Below, in pieces: positions 43,893-56,200 of a stretch of DNA of 64,000 nucleotides. Positions within the stretch are counted from its first letter, which is position 1. Each line of letters opens with the position of its first letter. The stretch covers positions 159,718,676 to 159,782,675 of the forward strand of contig NC_072792.1 of NCBI RefSeq assembly GCF_028583425.1, in the 5' to 3' direction. The translations under genes and the position numbers were made by a program. Source of the stretch: Eublepharis macularius (lineage: Eukaryota > Chordata > Lepidosauria > Squamata > Eublepharidae). The notes beneath the pieces are model-generated. The model saw nothing but the letters and a program-made list of their open reading frames with translations, was not told where the DNA came from and made no database searches.

Positions 43893-45120
43893 AGTCATAG
43901 AAACATAGAGCTGGAAGGGACCCCAGGTGTCATCTAATCCAGCCCCTTACACAATACAAGGACCCCCACTCTCCTCCCTCAGTGACCCTTGCTCTATACC
44001 CAGAGGAAGGCAAAAAAACCCTCCAGGATCCCTGGCCAATATTGCCTGGAGGAAAATTCCATCATGATCCCAAAGTGGTGGGCCATGAGAGCCAAGTACA
44101 AGCTCATCCCTTCATACATTCCCTCTCTTGATCTATGTACATTCATATTAAGTCAGAGAATTATCATTGCTGTCAGCTGGCCATCTAGCCTCTTCTTAAA
44201 TTCCTCCAAGGAAGGAGAGCCCACCATCTCCTGAGAAGGCCTGTTCCATTGAGGATCCCCTCTAACTGTCAGGAAGTTCTTCCTAATGTTTAGCCAAAAA
44301 CTCTTTTGCTCTAATTTTAACCTGTTGTTTCTAGTCCAACCTTCTGGGACAACAGAAAACAACTCTGCTCCATCTTCTATACGACAGCCCTTCAAATACT
44401 TGAAGAGGGCTATCATATCACATCTCAGTCACCTCTTCTTCAGGCTAAACATATCCAGCTTCTTCAATCTTTCCTCATAAGACTCGGTCTCCAGACCCCT
44501 CACCATCTTCATTGCCCTCCTCTGGACACATTCCAGCTTGTCTATTTCCTTCTCAAATTGTGGTGCCCATACTACCAAGACAGGTCTCTCCCCATCCTAT
44601 GAGTGTGCTTTTGAGTTTTCCTACCTAAATGCAGAACTTAATATTTATCTCAGTTGAAATTCATTTTGTTCGTTTTAGATCGGTTTTCCAGCTTGTCAAG
44701 ATCACCTTGAATCTTGTTTCTGTCTTCTACTGTGTTTGCAACCTCTCTCAATGTAGTATCATCTGCAAATTTAATGAGCATCCCTCCTGTTCCTTTATCC
44801 AAGTCATTTATAAAGATGTTGAAAAACACAGAGCCCAGGACAGATCCCTGAGGCAATCCACTTGTCACTCCTGTCCAAGAATTTACAAGCACTCTTTGGG
44901 TACGATCTGTCAACCAGTTACAAATCTATCTAACTTGTCCATGAGAATATCATGTGGAACCTTATAAAAAGCCTTACTGAAAAACATGTCCACAGCATTC
45001 TTCTGATCCACCAAAGTAATAACTCTCTCAAAGAAGGTTAGTCTGACATGAGTTGTTCTTGAGGAACCCACACTGGCTCTTAGCAAGTAGTCCCAGGATA
45101 CTAGAATCTGGAGCAGTTCC
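43893..45120 (-). pseudogene. Second CR1 LINE fragment, antisense, older
   Basis: The 3' end on the plus strand starts CATAGAAACATAGAGCTGGA (43897-43916). RT fragments are in two minus-strand frames, 44913-44650 ([28 protein letters not shown]) and 44416-44153 (MIALFKYLKGC, RLDG), with stops between. Similar to, but clearly more decayed than, the CR1 in the satellite. The 5' edge is approximate. Confidence 0.9.
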
Positions 45121-45317
45121 AGTCCAGGTTTTACTCATATCTGTGTAAACTGGCTGAAGAACTGCTAGGGAAGACCTCTGCTAGGCCTCGTGTTCTTTTC
45201 TTTGTTTCTGCTGAATGAAGTTACTCTGTGCTGGCTAAAAGAGACCCTCTTCACATTCCTAAAGGATGGCAGAGTCTTACAGCAATCAGATTGAGAACCC
45301 AGGGAAGCGCCAGCACC

Positions 45318-45805
45318 AGGGTTCCCAGGTCCCCTCACCCTCTAGGCAGGAGGCAGAAGACCTGGCACTCACCTTTGTTGCTGCTTTGGATGCACACTTT
45401 GCAAGCATGTGCATGTTCCCAGGCTGCGCAATGATGTCACTTCAGGGAAGAGATGTCATTGCACAGGGCCTCATGCCACCCTGGGAGCGCTCCTGCGCTC
45501 CACAGCTGGCTGCTTATGGCCCAAAAGTGGTCCATTGCGGAGTGCTGGAGCACTGCTGGGACAGCAAAACAGGCCCTGTTCCTGTGTTACACAGCAGGCC
45601 AATTTAGGCCCCTAATAGGCCTGATTTGCCCCCAAACAAGCCAAAATTGGCCTGCTGCAGAGCACAGCAGTGCTCCGTGCTGCCCAGAAGCGTGCTCAGG
45701 AGGCGCACTCCCCCACCTTTTCCCCCACTGGCCAGGTAAGTGGCGGTGGGGAATGGAAGGTGGGAGCAGGGAATCCCCCACCCCCAGCAGGGGACTGGCT
45801 ACCCA
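45318..45805. mobile_element. Probable hAT-type non-autonomous element, 488 bp
   Basis: The left end AGGGTTCCCAGGTCCCC and the right end GGGGACTGGCTACCC are inverted with a few mismatches, and resemble the ends of the element at 28782. No clear target duplication. The interior is GC-rich with partial palindromes (AATGATGTCA / AGATGTCATTG). It abuts the next element. Confidence 0.6.
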
Positions 45806-45824
45806 AGCTAACACTATTCCCTAC

Positions 45825-46515
45825 TAGACATGGGCATGAACAGAAAAAAAATGAACATGATGTTCATTGTTCATTGCCATCCACGAACAATGAACAACGA
45901 ACACTGACAAACATGATCCTGTCATGAACATGTTTGTTGTTCGCTGTTCATGGGGGCCAGCAGGCTCTCCTCCAGCCATCAAGATCCTTACTGCACCACT
46001 CCCAGAAACCCTACCTGAGTAGGCAGCAGGAAATGTACCAATAATAAATAATAGCTCGGCCACAGAGCCTGGCAGCAGCCCTGGAACTTGAAGGGATAGA
46101 TCCCTATCCCACCACACACAAAGAAAATTCAAGCTCCAATGCACTCACCCTGTCTCTCTAACAGCAGCTGTCTCTCCCTAGGAGCCCCCCCCTCCCCGGT
46201 CTTTTCCTCGTGTAACAAATTTGGAGCTCCAGTCCACACTTGGAAGATCTGCCTATCAAGCTAAATTGGGCTTAGATTGGGGTTTCCAGGACAACAGCAG
46301 GAGTTCAGACAGAGTTCAGACAATCCCTGCCTGAGTTGCCATGGGAATTGATTGCAGGTGCCAGACTGTCTGGCTTGTTGAACAGCAACCAAGGAGGCTT
46401 GCAACAACCACCTGTCCGTTTAGAATGGGGCCTCACAAACAGCTTGTTCGTGAACAGCCAAACAGGCTGTTCGTGGGCTTTTTTGCATTCGTAATGCTGT
46501 TTGTGCCCATCTCTA
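45825..46515. mobile_element. hAT-type non-autonomous element, 691 bp
   Basis: Ends TAGACATGGGCA and TGCCCATCTCTA are inverted with one mismatch. The flanks TTCCCTAC (45817-45824) and TTCCCTAG (46516-46523) are an 8-bp duplication with one change. Subterminal regions repeat GAACA / TGTTC words in both orientations (45830-45950, 46435-46480), a typical transposase-binding layout. No transposase. Confidence 0.9.
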
Positions 46516-46581
46516 TTCCCTAGTAGGGAGCATGGACATATATGAAACCAACAAGGAAAAAGCTGCCTTCAAAAAGCATTG

Positions 46582-46856
46582 GACTTAGAGGTGCAGGACT
46601 ATCAACTCTGTTCAGAGCGCAGGACTCTAATCTGGAGAGCCGGGTTTGATTCCCCACTCCTCCACTTGAAGCCAGCTGGGTGACCTTGGGCAAGTCACAG
46701 TTCTCTGGAGCTCTCTCAGCCCCACCCACCTCACAGGGTGATTGTTGTGGGGTAATAATAATAACATACTTTGTAAACTGCTCTGAGTGGGCATTAAGTT
46801 GTCCTGAAGGGCGGTATATAAATCGAATGTTATTATTATTATTAGACAGAAGCAGC
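46582..46856 (+). repeat. tRNA-derived SINE, sense
   Basis: The head carries GCGCAGGACTCTAATCTGGA and the B box GGGTTTGATTCCCC (near 46643-46656). The body has TGACCTTGGGCAAGTCACAG, and the 3' end is GGGCGGTATATAAATCGAAT with a TAT repeat (46830-46850). Same family as 41909, opposite orientation. Confidence 0.9.
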
Positions 46857-47861
46857 TGAGGAGCCCCAATTGTTACAGTGATGTTTCCAGGCTATGTCAC
46901 TGTGTTAGCTGTATTAACTCCTGCCTCCAGGGACTGCACTTTGGAACCAAAGACAGCCTGGGAGGAGGAGGAATTTCTTGGTCCAGGCAGGCTCATTTCC
47001 AAAAGCCTTGGGGGGAAAGTCTCTCAGCCTCAGATCTCCATTAAGTTACGCTTCCAGGATTTCCCCCTCAGAACTAACATAGATGAGGGGAGGGCCTTTA
47101 TCCAGGCAGGCAGACAAAGTCTTAGGGAAAGAGCCTTGAAACCAAGAGCTCTATCAGGCAACATTTCCAGGCTTCTCCCCTCAGAACTGAGGGGACAGGT
47201 GCCTTTAATCAGGCTGGCACAAAGCCACAGACTTGAAGAGCCGTTGTGGGGACACTATAATGGGCCACACCTCTGGACTTAGACCCTTGGTACTCAAGGG
47301 TGTCAGGGTGGGAACAGGTGCCTTTAATCAGGCTGGCATTTTCCAGCATCTTGAAGAGACCTCTCTTGAGCCATAATGACAATGGGAAAGACAGAAACTT
47401 TTCTTCTTTAAATGTAATTTTATTCTTCACTACAATAACTATTGATAGATCAAAACTTTTAAAGAGAAATAATTCTCCTCAGTCTCACAGATGAGGTGAG
47501 GAAAGTTCCAATCATTTGTAGTTATTCTCATTGTCCTCACTTACCTGCCACCATCTTGGTCCAGTGAGTTGAACTCCTTGCCTTCTTCATGTTTCTTAAC
47601 TGGCAGATAGGCTCATAAGGGCAGAGGTGGTTCTTCACTCACCTCTCGTTTTCTTTCCATTCAGGCATTTCAGGTTAGTCTTCTTTATTTCAAGTTCCCA
47701 TTCTCTGGATTGGTAGTGATGTGCTTCTAAGTTTTATGTATTATCACTGGGTAATTTTAATGAAAGAAGCAATGGAGGTCTTGCAGATAGCTAGAGGTGC
47801 AGACTATAATTTTTGCCAAGTTTGGATCTTTAGCAACTCGAGGGCTTTACATTTATGAACA

Positions 47862-47862
<1 letters not shown>
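46857..47862. other. No gene recognised; repeated GCCTTTAATCAGGCTGGC
   Basis: ACAGGTGCCTTTAATCAGGC occurs at about 47196 and 47316. The area 47300-47560 looks like decayed LTR in antisense (TTTATTC, pyrimidine-rich), but no ends could be set. Confidence 0.4.

Positions 47863-47920
<58 letters not shown>
47863..47920. repeat. (GA)n microsatellite
   Basis: About 29 uninterrupted AG dinucleotides. It produces a spurious Leu-Ser frame on the minus strand. Confidence 0.97.
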
Positions 47921-47924
<4 letters not shown>

Positions 47925-50900
47925 TGTCCCCTCAAGCAACCCAAGAGGCCTATAATTAAATTACAGATTATATCAATTAAGGTATGAACACACTTTCTGG
48001 TGATGAAAGCATCCATCTCATCAATGTCCATGGAATCAATAGGCTTGTATCATGCAAGCCTCTGGCCAATTTATTTTCTTGACACGTGGATCAATATAGC
48101 AATTTTAATGGCATTAATGATTAGATACGTTTTATCAGACCTTTAAAAATGTTCATCATGTTCCCAAACACTGTGCAGATTGTTATTGCTGCAGAAAATT
48201 GGGTATCAAGATTTTAAAAAGAAAATGGGAGTGCCGTGGCTGGGAGTTTTGAATAAAACCCAAAAAATGTTAGCATAGGTATTATATAAAAGTGTCACAA
48301 GCCAGAATAAGATAGTTGCAAGATTAGGATTCTTAAAATACAACTGCAGCCAGGAACAAAATCTTGCTGGGATTTAGGGACAAGCAGGACGTTAGGAAAC
48401 TGAGCCAAATTCAGCTAATCCAGATATGGAAGGAGGCAAATCAGAAAGGTAAATCAGCTGGCAGATAATCAGCTGACAGGCAGTCCAAAGAGGGAGAAGA
48501 GAAAGTGACAGAAATGAGACAACAACCAAAACAACCACCCTCTTGCAATGACCAAAACTGGAGAAAGAAGCAACTTATTTCTAACCTACCTTTCTTCCAA
48601 TGGGTCTCAAAGGAGAAGGCCAGTAATCAAAAACAATGAGAGTGGATATAAATCGAAGGACCCCAGAGTTCCGCAGTCCCAAGGCATGGTAGCCAATTGT
48701 AATAGTTCCATAACAAAAGATGAACAATTAGTGAATGTTGAAAGTCACTGAAGTTTGACTGCCAATATTCACTTCAGCAGGACTGAAACTTGGAGACATT
48801 TCTACACCCATTTAGGGGGGATTCCCAAAGATAATCTGGGATTGGTCACGCAAATGAAAACACTACATTTTGAACATTCACTGAAACAGATATAATCAGC
48901 TGATCTTTTTGGTACAGCTGAAGCAGGCAAATCGATCAGCCATTTTAGAAGCAAAGACTTATCAATGAAAGACCGTGGTGAATAGATGAGGATTCAATTC
49001 TTTGATAAATGTTTTAGTAAATTGTGACTGAACCTGGAGTGTTTGTAGCACACAGAAAAAGTGATCAAGGCTGTTAGGCAAAGCAAGGGGATCAGCTGTG
49101 AATTCCATGTCTTGCATAGCTTTTTCATAGTTGATATATCATTAATTTAAATTGTAGTATACTAAAATACTTGAAGCTGGTGCTGAAGCTTCTGCCAGTA
49201 CTTGGCTCAGTTGTTCGCCTGTAACAGAGGAATAAGGCAGTCTAAAAGATAAGACTTCTAAAAACGGAGTAAAATCCAAGGAAAGCATTTGCAGTACAGG
49301 CAGGTGCTATGAAAAGCAAGTTGGGGAAAAGAGAATCAAGAGAAATTAATGTAAATGAAGACGGTAAAATTCAGAGAAGAAAACTGGGTAGGAGAATCTG
49401 CAGAGGAGAGCTATGCGTTGTTAGGAAAGAGCAGCACAGGTGAGGATTTGGAGACATTTACAACCAACCAGATATATGACAGGTGAAGATTGGAGACATT
49501 TACAACCAACCAGATATATGACAGCAGGGCTCTCCTATTTTTACTATGGATGAGTTTGTGTAAGTAATTGTGAACTGAGGCTGCCAAAGTATAGAATCCC
49601 ACATGAAACAAAAGATTCCTTATGAATAAATGGATGAAATAGTAAGCTATGATGAATCGTTTTTGCAATCCTGTATAATTCTTGCATTCAAAGTCTCATT
49701 ATACCTGTAAAAGGGCACCCCCCCGCCCCACTTTCATGCAAATTATACAGAAATTGCTTTATTTCACTCCCAGATACGGTACTGAAAAGTAAAGATAGAA
49801 AATCAGTGATCTAGCTGCTAATTAGTAGGTGAGTTTATTTCTTGATTCTAGCTGATGCCTTCAAAAGTTGTTTGTACTTTTCATCATTCCAGCAAACCTC
49901 AAAGAGACTTAGTTAAATCCCAGAAGACTGACTGAGGCACAACATCAGCACTTTCCCCCCAATAGCTCCCTTACTAGCTATTGTTATCCGTCAATCAAGC
50001 TTCTGTAGGAAAATGGATCAAATGTGAAAAAAATTATAGAGTTAGCTCTCACTATGTGTGCAGATTGTTCTTTGTGAGCCACCAGAGAAATATATGTATT
50101 AAAAAGATGTAAGAAAAGCAGAATTTCAACTACAATAATTTGTGTAATGTTCCCCAGGTATTGTGGTTGCTAAGACTGAAAACAATATCAAGCCTTAATC
50201 TGTTAAGGCAAGAAGTGGATTATTATAACTGCAGTCTGAGCACAGTGTGGAGTATGGCCAGGTAGTCAAGCTGTTGCATCAATCGATGATTCTATGCTTC
50301 TTTTTGCTCAGTTTTTGTACAGTGTAATAAAAGGGAAGCGCAGACAGCTATGTGGTGACAGAAGTCATTGAATCATACCTGCTTTACCAAGGGAGCCCTG
50401 TAACTCCTAAGTGTGTTGATAGGGCCCAAACAGATTAGGTGAGGGAGACAAAAGTATATTTCACTGAAGATCTAACGTGTTATGGCTGCAAGCCCTTTGC
50501 CCTAAGATCTATTTATGTCATTTCAGTAAACAGAGACTTCTCTTTCACGACTCATGAGTTTGTATGTATGTGATGGGGGCAAGGGAGTGTGTTGGTGACC
50601 TGGATAAATGATGCTTGGGCCCTGTGTGTCGATTAGATTTCATCTACTTGGCTGAAAACGGCTACTCAAGAGTTCATTTCTGGTTGGAAAAGCTTCCTGT
50701 TCCACTTCTGCCACTAAAATTGGAGAAGATTGTTTTTCATGAGAAGCAAAGTATGTATGTAAGTGGATACAAAGGCTTTGGCGGATGGGATTTGCATCTA
50801 TGCAATGCCTGATAGGATCAGGTTGGACCTGCAGAGTACAAGAATTGTGTGTGAGAACTGGCAATTTGTTAGCATCCGTAATATTTGGCTGTTACTCTAA

Positions 50901-52471
50901 TCCATCATCTGCTATTGGTTACTGAGCAATATAGGGGAGAGGAACTGATTCATAGGGTATTGGAACAATATGGGACCTGCTTCTATGACTCCAGAGCAAT
51001 CACCACATTCACCCAACAGGAAGCCACAGGCATTCAGTTGAAACTATGTGGCTCAAGCAATGGGTAAGTCGTTCGCTGCAAGACTGAATTAAAACCTCAC
51101 GACAATCTTCTGCCTTATTCCAAAATGCAGAAGAGCAAAGTAGCTGGTGATGGTTTGTGAGTACTGTCACAATAGGGGTGGGGGGCCTGCGTGCATGTGT
51201 ATGCAAGGGCATTCCCTATTTCCACCCCTCTTCCCATTGGGTTGTTTGGGTCCACTACCATCTGAGCTGATTTGCCCTTTCTCTCATTTATCAGTGGCTT
51301 GGGACATTGGTGCAGAGCTTTGTGCATGAGAGGGCTATGGATGCTATTAATTCCTTTTTTTCTGTTTGCTATCCAACCCAGTCTAACCAAGACATTGTAG
51401 CGTGTGCCTTGAAGAGCCAGCTAGAGGTGGATACAAGGCATTTTGAAGATAGGCCATTTCCACACAGGGCTTTTTGTCGGTTCTAGCCCTATACAGCTTC
51501 AATTTGTCCCGAGTTCTGCATACACGGTCAAATACCTTGGTTCAATCATCAAATTGCTCCATTCTTTTTTGAGTTCTGCATGGTGAAAGGCGGCATCTGC
51601 TGCTGCAGAATCCATTTCCCACTGGGTTTTCAGCAGTTTTTCTCTCAGTGCTTATACACTCATTTTTTCATAGCAAAATCAAACAACAGCTTTTTTGTAG
51701 TGCAGAATGTTTTCTTCGGTGTAAGCCCTGGCCCTTTATTCCTCCCTTTATACCTCTGTGTTCTGATTGGTTGAACAGCAACATAATTCCCTACCACCAT
51801 CACCACTCTTGGCCCTCTTCCTTTAATAACAACATGCAATCATTGTTTGTTATATGTTGTATGTGCCAGTCATCAGGAGGGCAGTTAAAATGGAGTGGGT
51901 GTTTTCTGCATTTTTAAATCCAGTTTTTACTCTTTTTATGTTTTAAAAAACAACAACATTGCAACGTTAATAGATCAACTTCTGTGAGTATAAAATAAAT
52001 AGCATCCAGCATGTGCTCCTAAACCTATCCACTTGGAAACAAACTTGCGGTAGGGAAAGCCCTGTGCCTGCCCCCGTACTTACTCCTCTGACAGAGGAGC
52101 ACTTCCTGGGCAAGCCCTTCCCTGTCCTCCTGTCAGTGTAAGGCAAGCATCTACTCCAGTGTTGCGGAAGGGAAGTTACGGAAAACAGTCAGCCAGCCAG
52201 GGCGCCAGGCAGGGGCAGGGGAAGAAAAGTTGCAGTGGCAGTGAGAAGAGCCATTTTGCAGGCTGAGAGAGGCTGCCCGAACACGCAGTATGGACGCTTC
52301 TCTGCTTCCCGTTTTTGGGTTAGCACCACCCCTTTGCTGCGGGGACTCTGAGCAGCTGGTCCCTTGAAGTGGAACCTGTGCATGCCTGGGTTACAAAAAA
52401 GAGATGTTGTGCATACTCTGGGCAGCCATGATGGTCCTTAAAAACAAAAAATTGCACCCTGGAAAGCACAC
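47921..52471. other. No gene recognised; one 42-bp tandem duplication
   Basis: Mostly AT-rich low-copy DNA. A 42-bp unit is duplicated at 49448-49489 and 49490-49531 (TTGGAGACATTTACAACCAA). Positions 51450-51960 may be a decayed DNA transposon. A 65-codon frame at 50615-50812 has no recognised domain. No splice-flanked exon was found. Confidence 0.4.
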
Positions 52472-53215
52472 TAACCACAAACAGAGGGAAAACCCCCTAA
52501 CAGGGCTATACACTTAAAAGTCCACTAGAACAAAACTGATTCTATAGAACAATTAATAGTTTCTCAATAATAAGTATTTATATGTTTTTTTGGTATCAAA
52601 TATGCAGTGCTAAAGTGCAAAGTGCTCAAAGTGCTCATCCAAATTCCTATGCACAGTTATACTTCAATATAAGCAATAAATATCCAAGAGACAATATACA
52701 ATACAATATAAACAACAATATTCCCCGCAACAATATAAAAGTTCACAGTGGCTGTATAGGAACTTTGGAAAAGATTTTTATTTTACTCTTCTTAGATATT
52801 ACAGATGCGCCCGGACTAGCTGTTCTTTGCAAGACTGTATCCAACAGAGGTAAGTATATTCATAAAAGGGAAAGTTCTAGTTCAATATGCACAACTATCA
52901 GTTGTTTCAGGTAAGCTCATCAAATGGACACCAGGGGCAAGACGCCGCCAAGATGCACCCAATGAACAAGATGCCAGCAAAGACTGTCGTTTCACTTTAT
53001 CACTTTGTTGAGGGCAAACATTAACACAGAAACTTCTCTGTCTCTAAACTCTCCAACATACATCAAGGCATTTCACTTACTGACAGCCATTTACTGTATA
53101 TGTAATAAATACTTATTACTGAGAAACTATTAATTGTTCTATAGCATCAGTTTTGTTCTAGTGTGACCTTTAAGGTTATAGCTCTGTTAGGGGGTTTCCC
53201 CTCTCTTTGTGGTTA
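52472..53215. mobile_element. 744-bp element with 107-bp inverted ends
   Basis: The left arm 52472-52578 and right arm 53107-53215 are inverted copies (TAACCACAAA, CCCCCTAACAG, AGAACAAAACTGAT and AACAATTAATAGTTTCTCA are shared). The interior of about 530 bp is AT-rich without a coding frame. Target duplication is not evident, so the superfamily is unknown. Confidence 0.85.
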
Positions 53216-56200
53216 CTATGATGATCCTTAAAACAAAGTAGGAGGGACAAAATTAGTATGAAATGTTTTACAGGAGTCTATTTTTCGTTCCAGTTTTTCC
53301 CCTTTTAATTTTTTAAGAAACAATGTTGTAATGTTGTTTTTAAAAATCTATTTAAAAAACCACACTGACGAAAGTGCTGACATTGTTTACCCCCAGAAAG
53401 CCTGCAGCAGAAACAGGGCCTTTTTTGAGGTGCAAAAATAAAAACCAGACACCACTTTGGTTCAAATCACTCAAATGCAGAAGCCTGAAGTAGATCCAAT
53501 CCTTGTGGGCTGAACACCCAGATGGCCCGCTATAAGCGATGGCATGGAAAAGTATGAGTTCTTAAAAGAGAGAGAAGTGTATTTATAGCATAGCTTTACA
53601 CTCTAGAGCACATGTCCATAGGGGACAGATATACCACAGCACTAAAGGACTGTTAAAGAACTAAGAAAGAAAAACAAAATACTTTAGGTTAGTCTAAACT
53701 TTAGAGATGTTTGTTACTTTGGCATCCCCCCTCCGTGGGATGGGCACAAACCCGTAGGAATTTATGGAATGGAGGCAGCTGCTCCTCTATTCCCTCCCTG
53801 GTCCCAGGACTGGCTTGCTTAAGATGCTTGAGTACCGCTGACAGGGTATCCAGATCTTTTAACCCTTCCTGCCCAAACTTAGTTCACCTAAACTTGAATT
53901 TGGGTAACAATGCTCCTTGCAGTCAGTCGGCACTCTTTCTTGTCCTACACAGGCTATCCAAATATCCAGCCATCTTGCCCCTTTCTGGCAGTTGGGCAAG
54001 TGGGTAATTCCTTGCAGGAAACACATTTCTGCTCAGCCGGCAACTAATGCAGTTTATTACCCTTCCCTGGGAAAGAGGGTTTTCCCCTGAGATTTGATTC
54101 CCTTGGGTGTAATTCAAGGCATCTAACATTTTCCTTTCAGAACAAATACCCTTTTCTTTAAAAATGCAATGCAAACTGGAACAAGATGGCAAATTTTCAT
54201 TTTCTCAACCAGCATGTTTTGGATTCTCAGCCTCTTTGCCATTTACTTTTTGTCAGAGAGTGTGTGTGTGTGTTACTCTGTGTGTTACTCTCTGTGCTCA
54301 CAAAAGTGTGGCAGGCAGCAGCTTGATTCAGAGAGACAGCAGCTGTTTGTGTTCATTGTGTGGATCATCAAATCTAATAGGGCTTGTTAAAAGTGCAACA
54401 GACCAAGGATAAGCTCACCAGCTCTCTCCCATCAACAGGGTGTCAAAGCAGGTCTCTGAAATACCACCTCAGGATGTTAACACTTGCAACCCTGTGGCTG
54501 GATTTTCTTATCCTTGTAGGACTTGTCAAGCTTTACAGGAAAATGAAGTTTTCACAGATAATCACAAGGATTATTGCAAACAATCCAAGATGTTTGCTCA
54601 TCCGTTGCTTAGATAACATAATTCAAAGACACTGATTCATAAACGTCAGGATCTCACTGAGCCATAAAACTACATAGACAGAACTGGGTGGGGAGATCAG
54701 AGAGGTAAATGTAGGCAAGATCAGAAGTGGGCAAAGCTACGTGGCTTCAGCAAGTTTCTGGTAACCTTAACACAACCCTTAACCATCCAGGGCAATGGAA
54801 ATTACACTGTACTGTGAAAATCCAATTTTGCACTGAGGGCAAATTGTATCAAGCAACACACAGGCAACTTTTCTTCTTTGTAAAAACATGTCTGATCAAA
54901 ACGTTGCAGATGAATTTTTGTAGCAGTTTGAAATATACATCTGGCAAGGAGCAAGTTGGTAAGAGGAGTGTTATACAGAGTAGTAGCAAGAACTGGGGCC
55001 CATGCACACTGCTTGGCATAAGGAAGATTCCAAGTTCAGCCTCTGGCATCTCCAGTTAAATGGATCAAGTAGTAGCTCCTTTGGAGTAAAGCAGAAGGGG
55101 AGTGGGGGGAAACAGGTGCCTTTTCTCTCTACTGTTGCCTATGGAAGTGGGTAGCAGTAGTTGAGCACACCAGAATAAATGCTATATAAAGGAGATCAGG
55201 AGCTGGAGAGATAAAGATAGCAAAAAGCAAGAGCAAAACACTGGCTTGGGAAAGGGGTTATCAGGTCAGTCCACAGCAAGGGGGAAGAGACAAAAAGAAC
55301 AGTAACAGGTGCGTTCAGGAATACAGTCTCAGGATCACACAAACAACTCAAATTTGAACTGCTGACCTGCCTCCTAGTAGCCTCTTCATGCGTCCTGTCC
55401 GAGGGGCTGCTGGGTCCACTGAGACCAGGGCAGCAGAATGACAGGTGAACATAACAGAAAGTCAGCAGGGCAAAACTGAAGAGGATTTTATGACAAGGTT
55501 AAAAAGCACCCAGGGGCCACTCTGCACCTGAGGTTCAGCAAGATGGGATCTAATCCTTCACTTCTGCTCCCCAATTTTATCTGGAGAGTCCGCATCATGT
55601 ATTTTTAGTACATGTACTAAAAATTACTTTCAGCATCAACAGCTCAATAGATACTGCTAGCGTTGATCTCTTAAACTAATGCTAGAAAGGTCTTGAACTA
55701 TTCTCATTGATTTTGCCATTAGAACACCTTTCATCGTTAGCCAGTCACAAGATAAAGAGAAATGGTTCAAGTTTTACTTTGAAGCATGTAAGAAAAAACA
55801 AGTGGCATTTCAGCTGAAGCGTATAAACATTTCTGGGTGAGATCAAATTATCCCCACTGTTAAATTAGAAACAGCACTGCTATTTTCGAACGGTAATGCA
55901 ATGACATTGAAATGTGAACGACTTTTGATTGCCATTGCATATAATAATCATAGGGATCCTAACGGCAAGCAGAGATGAAACTTCAAATTGATAGTCGCTA
56001 CGGAATTAAATATAATTTACTTGTGTGTGGGCTTCCGAATCACAATTTAAAATTACACTCATGATGTAAAAAGAAAGAGCAATTTTTTTGGCAGTTCCTC
56101 AACACCATCAAAAGCAGCAGGCTTCTTTTCTTTGGATGTCAAAATGTTTGATTAGTAAAAATGCTACTTATTCGGCTGTTTCTGCCGAGTTTCTTCCTGC

